Assembly: GCF_023091745.1 (NCBI RefSeq)
Contig: NC_068910.1
Coordinates: forward strand, 89,718,170-89,782,169
Length of the DNA: 64,000 bases
Source: Budorcas taxicolor
Lineage: Eukaryota > Chordata > Mammalia > Artiodactyla > Bovidae
Direction: 5' to 3'
The stretch's first letter is position 1. Every line of letters starts with the position of its first letter. A program made the position numbers and the translations under genes. Under the pieces are notes generated by a model, which saw nothing but the letters and a program-made list of their open reading frames with translations, searched no databases and was not told where the DNA came from. This document shows, one piece after another, positions 23,003-35,721 of this stretch.

Positions 23003-24883
23003 GTAACAGGACTGATTTCATAGGAATAACTGACCCATTTGTCACATGAAAAATGCCTCGAAAATCAAATACTTTCTTATGTAAGATTTATTCCACTCCA
23101 TCTATTTCGGTGACATTTTTAATATGTTAATATTAAACACAAAATTCAAAAAGGATTTGGAAATACTTTTGCTTTGCTGCAAAATGATAAGAAAATTCAT
23201 GAATTTTAAAAAGCTTTAAAGACATGAAAGAAAACTCAATTATATACAGGGCTTTCATGAAAAGTTCATTCTACTGGGGAACCAAGTCTATTACATGAAA
23301 ACCTTGACTTTTAGAAATGATATATTTTGTATATCAGGAGCAACATATGAAGAGAATACAATCTTAAGTATTTCACTCTGTAAAATCATTCACTGATGAA
23401 AATAAGCAAGTCTTCAGAATAAGCCACTTTAAGGTTGCACAAGGTATTATTTTTAGAGTAGGGAAGATGGAAAGCAAGATAAACTATAAATTTATGCATT
23501 TCATATTGTTGATCCAATAATTGCTGCTCTTCCAAGAAATATAGTTATTTTTGAAGTTTACCCCTTTGCCTTCCTCTGGCCTCCTTCACCAAGTGTAAGG
23601 CTGCAATTGGTATTCCCCTAGGATGATCCCAGGATTGCATCCTGTTTCCAAGGATGTAAGTTTATCAAGTTGTATTGAAAAAAAACATAAATCCTAGTGT
23701 TTTCACAGTGACTATAGTGAAAAGTATAAGTTCGGTCCTTTTAGTCAAGTAAGTATCCATTCTTTGATACACACACATAGGGCCGTTTTACCTGGCTATA
23801 AAAACGTACCTGCTACAAATGTTTGCCTCTGTATATCATTGGGTTCTTCAGTAAACTTACCCATTTCTGTATTTACCTTCATGACACCATTCATTCTAGG
23901 AGGCCTTTTACCACAGTTCCATTTAATTCATTTTTATTCCAACAGCTTCTTAATTCGCACTGATTTTACACTGCATGTTACAGTTCAGAAAAACTGGTGG
24001 GAACAACTTTATGACAGTGATGAAGAAGCATGGGTACCTACATGTTCTCCCTGCATGACTTGCAGAATTACACAATGTAATGCATAAGCCTCCACTTTTC
24101 AGGTTTTCGTTTTTACCTGAGGGCTGTCTGCTTGCCGAGCTAATTAAGATTTAAGAACTCCTGTGATTTGAAATCCAGATCCAGCTGAAGGTGGCAGAGC
24201 AAAAGTTTAAATCGTTGAATGCAGAGAGCTAACTTATTAGTGCAATATTATGTTAAGCCCCTTTGCCTGAATTTCTAGCATAATCTCCTTCAGGGTAAAA
24301 TTCTGCATATTTTTGCATATCTCAGTAATGATACTGAACTCTTCTCAGTTAGGAATGCAGTAAAAAAACTGCAATGATAAAAGTCAGCCATAGCCTATGT
24401 AGTTCTTGTATTAAATATTATAATGTCAAAGTGGATAAATATATCTATAAGTCAAGAGAATGACATTTTGAACTTTCACATGCTCACCTACTAATATGTT
24501 TCGCTATTCAATGTGACTGGTTAAAAACAATCTGAATTTCTCCTTGAAGCTAGTATAACATTCATTTCAAATGAAGCTTTAATTGCTGAGAAAAGCTTTT
24601 ATTTTCCTACTTGAAGTCACTGTTTAATTACTACCACATGTAAAACCCTCAGTGTGTTTAGATATGTATTCATGATAAATTTATCCTATGAACAATGTTT
24701 CTCCTTAGTAAAAGAAGTTGCACTCTACACCAAAGAAGCCAAGTATGAACTCTTTTCTTTCCTTTTTTTGGCTTTACAATAACTTTGTGGGGAAGGTGTA
24801 TGATCAAAGATTTCATCTGCTCTCTAACATGAAAGTGTAATTTAAGTAAATACGTTAAAAATAAAAGTAAATTAAAAAAAAAA

Positions 24884-25060
24884 TGATGTGTGTGTACCGA
24901 AGAGTGTGTGTGTCTGAAAATCTAGGTAGGGTGAATATGTGTAATATGTGTAAAGTGTGTGTGTGTGTCTATGTAGGAGTGTGTATATGAGCATAAGTAG
25001 GATTGTGAGTATAGCAGAGCGTGTGTATACACATATTTGTGTACATGGGGATGGCCCTGA
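24884..25060. repeat. Degenerate GT-rich tract
   Basis: Repeated tgtgtgtg segments with interruptions (gtgtgtgtgtctatgtagga, gtgtgtatgagcataagt, gtgtgtatacacatatttg). Likely a decayed (TG)n microsatellite. Confidence 0.75.
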
Positions 25061-25704
25061 GATGGATGTGTGTATGGACCAAATGCTGTAGAGATCATCA
25101 CGCTAATGACTATTGCTCTAACGTGTTTATGTTTTCTTCAGACACTCAAGGCTAGCTTAATGGTGCTAAATGAGGTAGGCAATAAAACAGAAACTATTTC
25201 CATTGGGTTTTTATGTTTTTAACATGGTAAGTGCCCACAGAGAGGATTCTGATTTTACCATCAGTCACTTTGAGTTCTAAATTTCTGTGTGGTGTGAGTA
25301 AATCATTTCTTTCATCTGAATTCTCTATTTTCATTTTCATAAGCATAATGACCATTTTTTTGTGAACTAGAACTAACAGTTATGTTCCAATCTTTAAATG
25401 TTAAAGCCAACGGAAAAGAAAGTTCAATGATACCATAGAGATGGGCTAGTAATTAGCCTATATGTAAAATTATTTAGAATTTCACTTCTGAAATATGTTA
25501 TATTCCAACAGTTGCCACATTAAGGAACATCAGTGGTTAGCCAGGCACAGAGCCTATGTTTGCAAAGAAATAGGTATATTATTTTCAGATATTTTCTTAA
25601 CAACAAATTTATGAGGGACTTTAAAAAGTTTGAAATAATGGTTCATGAATGGAAAAAGCCAAGAAGAGAGGAAAATATCAGTAATTCTATAGCTCATAAT
25701 TTTG

Positions 25705-26037
25705 GTGTCTTAGTCTGGTTGGTTTGTTATAATAAAATATCATAGACTAGACAGCTTAAACAGCAAATATTGGAAAGCTGGGAAGTCCAAGATCAAGATA
25801 CAGGCAGGCTGGGTTTCTGGCCCGAGCCCTTTTCCTACAGGAAGCCATCTTCTCGCTATGTCCTCACATGGCAGGAGAGCTTGCTAAGATCCCTAGTCAT
25901 ACCATGATGACCTCACCCTCATGACCTCATCTAAACTTAAATATCTCCCAAAGGCTCCACCTCAAAATACCATAACATTATAGGTTAAAGCTTCAACATG
26001 AATTTTAGGGGGATGTTATCATTCAGTTCATAATACT
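25705..26037 (-). mobile_element. ERVL-MaLR-type solo LTR, antisense
   Basis: The segments ataaaatatcatagactaga, cttaaacagcaaatattgga, gctgggaagtccaagatc and cctcatgacctcatctaaac, with aatatctcccaaaggctc, match the reversed order of a mammalian MaLR LTR. No internal gag or pol is seen, so it is a solo LTR. The name is from memory of the consensus. Confidence 0.65.
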
Positions 26038-26155
26038 CAGGAATGAAAAATATATTTGAAAATCTGTTATTTATTTCCACAGCAAATATTTATTGAAAAT
26101 CTATTCCTTTCAACTGCTTGGCTAGAAATTTGGGTTTGATAATAATAGTAATAAT

Positions 26156-26212
26156 AGCAACCTGCACATATACAGCCCTTAGGATGTGCAGGGCACTCTT
26201 CTAAACAGTTGG
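26156..26212 (-). repeat. MIR-like fragment, antisense
   Basis: gtgcagggcactcttctaaa resembles the antisense MIR 5' part. It may belong with the MIR tail at 26628, split by other sequence. Confidence 0.4.
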
Positions 26213-26378
26213 CGGTTTTGGGTATGAGTGGCTTTGTGAGCTAAGAAACTTTCTTACATTTTTAAAGGATTTTAAGTAAACAAGAAAAAAACATATGAGG
26301 AAGACAGCAAAGCCTAAAATATTTAGTATCTAGGACATGACTGAGAGACTAATACTTGATTTGAGCACCTTATAGAAA

Positions 26379-26599
26379 CTTCCCAGGAGGCACTAGTGGT
26401 AAGGAACCTGCCTGCCAATGCAAGAGATGTAAAAAACATGGGTTCAATCCCTGGGTCAGGAAGATGCCCTGGAGGAGGGCATGGCAATCCACTCAGTATT
26501 CTTGCCTGGAGAATCCCATGGACAGAGGAGCCTGGCAGGCTGCAGATGATAAGGTAGTACAGAGTCAGACATGACTGAAGCAACTTAGCATTCACACAC
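26379..26599 (+). mobile_element. Bov-tA SINE (sense)
   Basis: Head and body are complete. The flanking imperfect repeat accttatagaaa (26367-26378) and accttgtagaaa (26600-26611) differs at one base, consistent with a target-site duplication. Confidence 0.92.
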
Positions 26600-26627
26600 A
26601 CCTTGTAGAAAAAGTTCACTGATCCCT

Positions 26628-26762
26628 GTTCTAAGGTTTTAACATATATTAACTCATTTAATTGTCACAACTCTTTATTTATTCTCACTTTATAGACAAG
26701 GAAATTGAGGCACAGAGGGGTTTAAAGACTTTTTTAAGCTCACCCACCCGATAAATGGCAGA
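26628..26762 (-). repeat. MIR SINE, antisense
   Basis: atattaactcatttaattgt, cactttatagacaaggaaa, ttgaggcacagaggggttta and agctcacccacccgataaat follow the reverse complement of the MIR consensus order. Confidence 0.75.
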
Positions 26763-28844
26763 AAAATATTCAAAATCAATCAGCTTTACTCTAAAGACAA
26801 ATTATCATGATCTCTCCTCTGAAAATGCTCAACTTTTTTCCTAATCTTTGGATTTAGCCTATTTAAGAAGAAAATTATTTCCTGGTCTCCTCTCTCCCTT
26901 TCTATGAATGTATACATATATGAATAAATATATATTTATACAAATCCAGCATATTATTTTATATCTGGAAACAATTTTTACCCCCTATAAACTTAAGATC
27001 AAAAATTACAGTTTTTAGATGTAGCTTTTATTATTTGTTTTTCTCACATTTAGTTCTGTATTCAGTTATACTGACTCATGCTAACAAAATTCAACTCTAT
27101 CCCCACTTTTTGTAGGGAATCACATTTTTATTATTTTCATTTAACTTGTACTTTCAGTTTAAACCTATTTGGTTTTAGTAAAGTAGAAAAATGTCTTGAT
27201 TACAGCACATCATACTCTTTTGCCTAGAAAGTAAACATGCAGGATTGTTTCAGTCTTCAGGAATATGCTTGTACTATTTCTGTCTAAATGCCAAATCCAC
27301 CGCTTTGGGGTAGCAGGATAGGAGAAGCCTTTAATACACATTTTTGGTTTTTTACTTCCATGGTGGGAGTCAAGGGTGAGTGTTCCCTGTATTTAATGAC
27401 TCTACCACAGGAATAAAGAAACAGAAGACAATAAATTGAGAGAGAGCAGGAGAAAAATGTCCTGAATGTGAAGCCAACATTCCAACTGCTTCAGTGATCA
27501 CAAAAATAAGAGTGAGAGTGAGTACTATAATGTGACTGAAATAAAACTTTCCTTAACTGCTGGACCCTACATAAATAACATGGTCGAAAGGAAATCAGGG
27601 CTCTATATTTACTGTATTTTATGTTGTTAGAGATTTTTGCTGCAAGTCTCAAAGCAGATTATTTTGAAAACAATAAAATCTGGCAGCTCCACCACCTTAC
27701 TCAGTCACACAGCTTTTAAAGAGCCGGCCACTTAAAAGCATGACCTGATGCTTTGCTTTTGTTGCAAAAACTTAAGGGACATATTTTCACAATAGGGAAA
27801 TTTCAGAGGCAATGCTAAAAATCATTAAATAACTTTCTTAGACATTCTCCACAGCTCTGATGTAGTTAAAAAGAAACTAAATACAGACTTCAAAAGTTAA
27901 CAGATAAAAGAGGAATATCATATATTCCACTTTTATCTGAATAGATCAAATGAGCAGATGTCATAGGTCCCAAGGAAGAGATATTTTTAATTTCTTATTT
28001 TGCTTTCTGTCTATATTACACATTCCTTTATCTGAGGAGTGTAGGTGAATTATTGCATTATTCAATACATTTGAGTGAAAGAGCTTCTAAATATTAGACA
28101 TGTTTTTCTACATCCAGACAGAGGTCAATATTTGGATTGATGTGTTCAAAGACACTCAGAGCTGAAGATTGTGTTTAACAGATAGATAGATGGTACTAAA
28201 TAGAAAGAATTCATGGATTAAATATTTCCTTAAAAAAATGGGGACAGCCAGTTTTTGTATCTCATAAAAATGGTAATGCAACAATTAGCAGGGTCATATT
28301 ATAAAGCATACACTTTACTCTAGCTTAATGGGTCTAAGGATAAGCATCTATCAGCAAGGAAGGATTTAGCATAAAATGACATGTAAATGAATTGATGACT
28401 GATCATAAATTAATTTTAGTGCTGAAGATGTAATGGAGACCCAGCAAGATGCCACTCTATCATGGTATTTTACTGCTCAGTAACATTTGAGCAACAACTT
28501 ACTGTCCTATCGGCAGTTCTTCTTTAACAGCTTGAATAAATTTGAGGGGTTTTTTGGCTTTCAGCAATTTTGAAACCTGAGAAATTTGGAAAGATGGAAG
28601 ATGCAAACACAAATAAATCTGGCTATGTGACACAGATTCATTTTTCACTAGATGTTTAAATATATATTGATTATGTTTGGGGCTATCACATGTCAAATTG
28701 GTATGGATTGCTTGTAATTTGTGAAGAATCTCTACCTTAGCTGTTTTACCTAGTGTTGGTTTCAATTTTCATGGTTATATTTGCATTTATGAAAGAAAAC
28801 CAATTGTAACAACTACGGCTTACTTTTCTCTCTGTTTTCTTTTT

Positions 28845-28885
28845 TGTCTGCACGGGCTCTTTGTTGCAGTGCGTGGACTTTCACT
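28845..28885 (-). repeat. CHR-type SINE fragment
   Basis: gcacgggctctttgttgcag and tgcgtggactttcactag match part of the antisense CHR-type element at 12.0 kb. Confidence 0.55.
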
Positions 28886-29783
28886 AGTAAAAATGGCTTA
28901 CTTTCTAATTGATGAATCACTGTTTTCTTTTCTTATAATCATTGTCTTTTTTTTTTTTTTTTTTGGTAATAGTTTACATAAATCCTCAGATAATCTTTGC
29001 TATTTAAATCTAAAGAAAGAATGGTAGCGACAGAGAGGTGAAATTAGTAATCGTTAAATTTTAACAATTTTACAATAGGGATGAAATTCAATATATGTTA
29101 CATACTTTTTTAGTCATAATATATTGCCAATTTTCTTTAAAAATATTTGCAATAATGTACCCATTCACATATCATGGGTATATACGTGTATATGTATGTA
29201 TCATATATACTCCATATCTCAAATAGAGAGGATGGCTTGTCAAACATAAAAACAGAGGAACAAAGAGGGACAGAAAAAATTTTTCTTCTGTTTATTTGTT
29301 TGCTTCTTGCCCTCCGTTTTGAAGGCAAACTCAACTATACTATGCTGAGGGCACTTGCGCCTTTTTAGTTTGGGGTGACGAGGTTTCCTATTGTCCATCA
29401 TGGGTAAATCAAATTTGTATGTGGAAATCTTCATATGAAGGACTAAATTACATCACTTTTTCCTCATTGTCCAAGTAATCAACAAGAGTTGGCTGACCTT
29501 ATACTTCTTATTTAATAAATTTTCTAGGAGTTACTGTATGTTCTTGCTGTAACTAAAATAAGGCCAAGGCTAGGAAATTACACATGGAATAAAGTCACAT
29601 ATGAATTTATACTGAATAGTAAAACTATCGAAGACATTTAATTCAGTATGCAAATATTTATTGAATGCGCAATGTCTCTGTACATGAGGTATTAAAATGC
29701 ATAGCAAGTAGTTCCTGATCTCCAGAGTTCCATTGTCTGGAAGAGAAAACATATATGCAACAAATTCTAGTTTATAGTGTGTG

Positions 29784-29980
29784 TTCATTTGCTCAGTCAT
29801 GTCCGACTCTTTGCCACCCCATTTCCTCTGTCCAAGGAATTTTCCAGGCAAGAATACTGGAGTGGGTTGCCATTTCCTACTCCAGGGGAATCTTCCTGAC
29901 CCAGGGATCGAACCTGATTGTCTTGCATCTCCTACTTTGGCAGGCAAATTCTTTGCCACTGCACCACCTGGGAAGCCCAG
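29784..29980 (-). mobile_element. Bov-tA SINE (antisense)
   Basis: Reverse complement of a full element from ttcatttgctcagtcatgtc to cactgcaccacctgggaagc. It lies about 2.9 kb upstream of cassette exon 5, opposite in orientation to the SINE just downstream of that exon. Confidence 0.93.
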
Positions 29981-29989
29981 TTGGTAGAG

Positions 29990-30580
29990 ATATAATCAAA
30001 AGTGGGGTCTGGCTTGCCACTCAAAAAGCCAGTAAAAAGACAGGTTGGTGGAAAGGAAGGTTTGCTTTGTTTTGACTGGCATGGCAGGGTTGGGGAAGAG
30101 GAATGTGGTCCAAAGGCACCTGTCCAGTGCCCACCACTGATAATCAGTGGGCAAGACCTTTTATAGGCTGTGGAAGGGGGCAACATGCAGAAACAGCATG
30201 TGTTGATTGTTTTACAAACAGTTACGTTTCAGTTCCAGGGTCAGTTGGTTCCCATTTCTTGAGGCCAGTTCTTAGAATTGTGGCAGCTTGTGTCCTCGCT
30301 ACAGCCTGGTCATCATGTAGTGAACTTCTTCACTTTGTGGGGGTTATAGATTCTGGGGGTTCAGAATCTATAAGACAGCTCACAGGGTATGACTCAGGAT
30401 GTTATCTATAGCCCTTAAGAGGAACTAAAAGTCCTTGAATATGCTTAATGACTAAACTATTATTATTTGAGCTCCTTTGTCTGTTTTCCTTTGTTTTTGC
30501 ATTTTCTCATTTCTCTGATTAAACTTATCCTATGACTAAAGTTTTTCCACAGACAAAAGGCAGCAGAGGACATGGGGGAC
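29990..30580. other. Uncharacterised moderate-GC stretch, possible old LTR
   Basis: Unlike the AT-rich surroundings: aaggaaggtttgctttgttt, ttttataggctgtggaaggg and acagcctggtcatcatgtag. It may be a diverged LTR remnant in antisense, but I could not place a family. Frames of 106, 102 and 84 codons here have no recognisable domain. Confidence 0.3.
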
Positions 30581-31657
30581 AAGGACCAAAGGGTCTGCTC
30601 CATTTCAGAGATACGATTCGCTGTTGTATACACACTGTTTAAAGAACACAGGAGGTAAAGAGATTGAGTCTCTTAGGACAGGGTTGAAGATGAAATCGAA
30701 TCAGGGTGGTAAAAGAGATGATTTGGACTTCAGCGTTTGGTGGTGGGCACTAGAGTTAGTAGCAGTCTAGAGATGTGTCAAAGGAATGAGAGGAAGCAGG
30801 AGAGGTAACAAGGCACAGGCTTTTAGAGGGATAGGACTGGGAAGGTAGGCTGCGCTAGGTATTGACGGATCTCAAATACGTCAGTTGGTATTTAAATGTA
30901 TTGACAAACTAAGTAAGGCTTTGAATGGAGAAACAGAATTCTGTGATTAATGTTTCAGAAAAAAATAATTCATACAACAATGAGGAAGGTAGAAGGGACC
31001 AGAAGGAAATCAGGAATGAAACTGGAAATATAGAAAAGGAGATGGTTGTTTGGAGAGTGAGTTTCAGTTAGTTGGCACAGATTTATTTGCAGATATTCAG
31101 CAGACATTTAGAAATACTGAAAATAGGACATAGGAAGGACCAGGACTGAGTTTTCCTATGTTTTGAAAATTTCCTCAGTTCTAGGGTTTCATGTTCTTTT
31201 GTGATCACTGGTTGAATCACTTTGATTTTTTCTTATCTACTCTAGCATTATATTGCAAAGTTGATTGCATCATTTCTCCTTTCAATTTAGGCTGTTGGTC
31301 CTTGACTTGTGATTATTAACTCAGAAACAGTTCTCTCAGAGGAGGCTCTGTTGCTGGTGTTATCTTGGCTTCCTTGCGATAGCCTGTGTCTAGGGAATTT
31401 GTTTGGAAAGGAAAAAGTGCATATCCGTGCTTTTGGCAAATAGAATCAAAACTCTATCTTTCTCTGCTACACTTAACACCCTTTTAACTTCTCTGATCCT
31501 TCTAACCCCTCTGGTTTCTGCTTTCTGTCTCATGAAAGTGCATGAACCCATGTTATTGCATCCTGGCACCTCAGCTAAAGGTACAAAGACTTTATCATGG
31601 CAACATTATACTGTTGTCTCTTAACTGTTAGAGGAAAGGGGGGAAAATATCAATGGC

Positions 31658-31839
31658 ACTTAAATGCCATAGTCTTAGTCTCTTTTATGTGAATAATATC
31701 TTTTAGTTAATAATATTATAGTAACTAAATTACTTATTTACTAAATTAATAATTATTAACTAATATTAACTTAGTTAATATTTCTAAATAAACCAAATAC
31801 ATATTCACATAAAAGAGAGTAAGACTATGGCACTTAAGT
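31658..31839. repeat. 182-bp inverted repeat with 38-bp arms
   Basis: The left arm 31658-31695 and the reverse complement of the right arm 31802-31839 match at 36 of 38 positions. The 106-bp AT-rich centre is itself rich in TTAGTTAATA-type palindromes. It could be a MITE-like DNA transposon or a cruciform-forming duplication. The family is not recognised. Confidence 0.85.
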
Positions 31840-32832
31840 CTCTTTTTAAAAATTTGGGATAAGCAACACTTGGTATCTTTATTGTGTCGTATGTTAATCG
31901 TACATCAACTGAAATATTGTAATATTAATTGTATTAAGCAATTGAGTACGGTCTCAGTGTGCTTTGGTCTAAAAAAAGGATACAAGTGTAAATGACTTGC
32001 TAAAATTAAGAATAAGTATCATTTCTCAGTAGCATCTTGTTTTGCAACTCTTTACACATAAAGCTGTGATTCTTTCCCTCTGTTGCCATTTTGCACTTTG
32101 TAGAAAAATTCATATTAATGTCAGTGTTTTTTTTATAATGTTTAATTTTCTAAAATAAAGATTAGTATTAAAGAGAAAACTAGAGTTCTTCAAATAATTG
32201 AAAAACAAATCATACTGAGCTTTGAAAATAATATAACTTTACAAAAAACATTTTGTTACATTCTATTTGTTCTCATTTATGCATTTTTATTATTAGTTTT
32301 TATTATTCCCTGAGTAATCAATTTTTTATTTGAAAATCTTAAAATAATTCTAGCCCTTCTGCAGTAAGCAAGTGTACATTTCACTAAAATTATCACTAGT
32401 CTACATTAAATTCAAAATATATTCACACTATTTGTTCAACTGAGTTCTTGATAAGTTAACTTTAAATATGCTATACTTTATTTCAATAAAAGTATTATTC
32501 TTTGAATTCTAGGCCTTAGAATATACATAGCAATTCTCTTTTAGAAAATAATTGTGTAGCAATTTGAAAAATATCAGAATGGAGTCATAGGAAACGTCTT
32601 ATTCAGGGGTTGCAAACAGATACAGGTTTTAAGTGAGCTTAATTCTTCTGTACTAGAAATGTTTAAAACATGGGTGATGTTTGCACATGGCTGAAGAAAT
32701 CTGGATGAAAACAGGTTTACCTCAAGGAAGAGTGAGGAGCGGAGGAATCCTATTTGTTCATTAGTATAGTGTGTACAAGCCGATGAGCTGTTCAATATCT
32801 ACAACTCACTAGACAACTACATTTGTTTTTAG

Positions 32833-33015
32833 GTTCAATGGTAAATGGATGGGGCTCTGCATCTGATGAGGATCGTAGCTTTTCTAGTCATAGATCTAGT
32901 GTAGGTAGCTCCTCAGATGGTTCCATCTTTGCCAGCGGCAGTTTTGCACAAGCACTGGTGGCAGCAGCAGATAAAGCTGGTTTTAGGCTGGATGGAACCA
33001 GCCTTACAAGAACAG
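32833..33015 (+). CDS. ROBO2: ROBO2 coding exon 5 (Ser-rich cassette exon, 61 codons)
   Basis: 183 nt, phase 1-1. The product reads GSMVNGWGSASDEDRSFSSH, then RSSVGSSSDGSIFASGSFAQ and ALVAAADKAGFRLDGTSLTR, ending TG with a split codon. It is a Ser-rich stretch followed by an Ala-rich possible helix. The segment corresponds to a part of the Robo tail that is present in only some ROBO2 isoforms, and I call it alternative from this knowledge and from the symmetric phase. The acceptor TTTTTAG ends at 32832. The donor GTTGGT at 33016 deviates from GTRAGT. A double-headed SINE begins about 220 nt downstream. Confidence 0.92.
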
Positions 33016-35547
33016 GTTGGTAGACTCTGAGTCAACACTCTTTGCATGAGAGAATCTTTTCCTTGAACAATGAGCTATTGATCTCCTCTTCTTTCTCCTC
33101 ATTGCGTCTGACTGCAGGGCTTTCTTTAATCTGCATGGACACAGTCTGAATGCTCAGTTATTACCAGAACTCTCTTCCGAGACTCCCCTTGCAGAGCCAA
33201 GAATAAGCTCCTACTCACCACCTTCCAGGGCTTCCCTGATAGCTCAGTTGGTAAAGAATCCCCCTGCAATGCAGGAGACCCTTGTTCGATTCCTGGATCG
33301 GGAAGATCCCCTGGAGAAGGGATAGGCTACCCACTCCAGTATTCTTGGGCTTCCCTTGTGGCTCAGCTGGTAAAGAATCCTCCTGCAATGTGGGAAACCT
33401 GGATTCGATCCCTGGATTGGGAAGATCCCCTGGAAAGGCTACCCACTCCAGTATTCTGGCCTGGAGAATTCCATGGACTCTATAGTCCATGGGGTCACAA
33501 AGAGTAGGACACAACTTTCACTTTCACGGCCTTCCATCCTTTATTCCCCTTTCCCTTCTAAGCTCTACTGATTAACTGGAATCTGCTTCCTTCTTCTATT
33601 ACAGCCAAGCTGCAACTAAGATTGCCATTAAATTTTCAATAACTCACACTTTGCAAAATTCTCACACAATCAATAATGTACCCAGTGATTAACATTGTTC
33701 AGCTTTTATCTCCATTACTTTCCTTTGCCCCGTTTCTTTCTGCAAATGCATTTTCTGGGAAGGCTTTCTCAGCATGGGGGGAATGGGTCTGAGGCTGTCA
33801 GTCTAACAGTTCAAATGGCTGATGGTCTTAGTGTTGTTTGGCTGTTAAGATTTTAATCCAATAATTTATCATTTGTTTTAAAGGATGCTAATTAAAAATA
33901 CACCCACTGCATTTGCCAGTTGAATAAGATGATGATTACTTGTGTATTGTTCTGTAGCACAATTTAATTTGGGTTTCTGAAAATAATAATAATATAAAAG
34001 ACCAATTATGTAATTTTCCAGGTTTTTTATTAACTCAAAAATAAATATGTGACTCACTGTATTAATAGATCAGTAATTTTGTAATCATTTGTTTTACTGA
34101 ACAAAATAGCTTTGGCATGATCCTGTTATTAATACATGACTATGTGTACATCTTAAATGCACGTAGCAGAAACCTCTGTTATAAGAATTAAACTGAGCTA
34201 CCTTACAAAACAAACTAATGAAATGCTACATGCATTTTTGAAATCTTAATAGTATTCAAATAGCAAGGTAAAGATAAATGACTTTGACCCTTCACTGAAC
34301 TCTCAGGTTATAAAAATGAGTCTTGGGAACTTTCTTTGAATTATACCAGCATATAACATTATACTGTCTCTTTTGAGTATGCACTAGGTATCTACAAAGT
34401 AAGGAAGATTCCCCAGGCATTGCAGAGGTTTATTTTTCATATAGCATCTGAACTAAAATATGTTGTACTATAACAGTTATTTGAGTTTTCTTGCTTTATA
34501 AGGCCTAAGTTAGAAACTTTATGTTGCCTGAGTGCTTTTTGTGGCATAGCTATAAGCAGAGCAGTAAGAAAGTGAGAGGAAACTAATAAATTAGAAGGCA
34601 TAAGTACATTTCTTGCATGTATGCTAATAGCTAATAAAACATTAAGCAGTATCATGTCACATTGACTTAAAGTGTAACCATATACAATAATTTTGAATGA
34701 AATGAAAACATGTACAAGAAAATAAATATATGTACATAAACCTTCTCAGGCCATAATAAACATAATATGAAACCCATAAGATGTTGAAAATTTATTAGTT
34801 AACCTTTTGCCAGAATATATTTCCCGACATATTACACTAAGCTACAAGAAAAAGACATAACACATTTCATTTTTCAATAAGAATTTGGAGTCTGCTCAGA
34901 TAGAATACTATTCATCAGAAAACACCTATTGCACTTTGGTGATTTTACAAGGTGATTTTAAACTGCTATTTATCCTATACTATACACTAATGTTATTGAG
35001 TTTCTGCTAAAAGAAGTAGAATTCATTGTGTATGTGTATGGGTGGTAAGGTCAATTTAATATATGTGTCTGAGCAGACCTTTCATGTAAAATTTAAAATG
35101 TAATTACTACAGGAAATTTTTCTGTGCTCAAAGAAAGTTCGTAAGATTCCAAGGGTGAAATTTGATTAAACAAAACAGTACATAATTCATTTCAGAAAAA
35201 GCTTTCTTAATTTTAAGAAGTAAAAGCTGCACAAATTTGCATATATCTATGAAAATGTCACCAAGATTGCCAAGGTAAAATAAAAACATAAGGAATATTG
35301 ATTGGTGGTGGACTTGTTTCATATTCATTTGTTTGCATTTTTCAGTGGGTAGTATATTGGTTATAAAAACTGGACCAAAAAAATGCAAGAGGGCGTATTT
35401 TTTTCTATGGAGATGGACCAGTATTTTGTATCTTCAAATGACATCTCCAGGCAGCTTTAGAAGTTAGTGTTAGAGCAGAAATACAAGACAGAATCAGTGC
35501 CTTCTAATAACATTCTCTATATCTCGTTCCCTTTGTTTACTTTCTAG
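33016..35547 (+). other. ROBO2: ROBO2 intron 5
   Basis: About 2.5 kb, with one composite Bov-tA SINE at 33238-33529. The remainder is AT-rich with no recognisable feature. Confidence 0.8.
33238..33529 (+). mobile_element. Composite Bov-tA SINE with two tRNA-like heads
   Basis: The first head gggcttccctgatagctcag with gttcgattcctggatcggga, then a part-body, is fused at 33350 to a second head gggcttcccttgtggctcag with attcgatccctggattggga and the Bov-A body (ggagaattccatggactcta to aggacacaactttcac). Short flanking repeats ccttcca lie at 33231-33237 and 33530-33536. Confidence 0.9.
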
Positions 35548-35721
35548 GTAAAGCCTTTACCTCCTCTCAAAGACCTCGACCAACCAGCCCATTTTCTACT
35601 GACAGTAACACCAGTGCAGCCCTGAGTCAAAGTCAGAGGCCTCGGCCCACTAAAAAACACAAGGGCGGGCGAGTGGACCCGCAACCAGCATTGCCTCACC
35701 GAAGGGAAGCAATGACAGATG
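35548..35721 (+). CDS. ROBO2: ROBO2 coding exon 6 (RPRPT basic segment)
   Basis: 174 nt, phase 1-1. The product reads GKAFTSSQRPRPTSPFSTDS, then NTSAALSQSQRPRPTKKHKG and GRVDPQPALPHRREAMTD with a split Asp codon. The repeated RPRPT motifs, the basic KKHKGGR cluster and Ser/Thr-Pro sites identify the conserved ROBO2 tail. The acceptor TTTCTAG ends at 35547 and the donor GTAGGT is at 35722. It is symmetric, so it could be skipped in frame, but I know of no evidence that it is. Confidence 0.93.

Larger units (their letters stand above)
23003..32832 (+). other. ROBO2: ROBO2 intron 4
   Basis: About 9.8 kb. It holds a GT-rich stretch (24.88-25.06 kb), a MaLR-type LTR (25.7-26.04), MIR relics (26.15, 26.63), two Bov-tA SINEs (26.38 sense, 29.78 antisense), a CHR-type fragment (28.85), an uncharacterised moderate-GC stretch near 29.99-30.6 and a 182-bp inverted repeat (31658-31839). 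A 107-codon frame at 23764-24087 has no recognisable domain and is taken as chance. Confidence 0.8.

Noticed and set aside
23764..24087. 107-codon frame in intron 4
   Set aside because: No domain, no splice signals tied to it and no codon pattern distinguishing it from chance.
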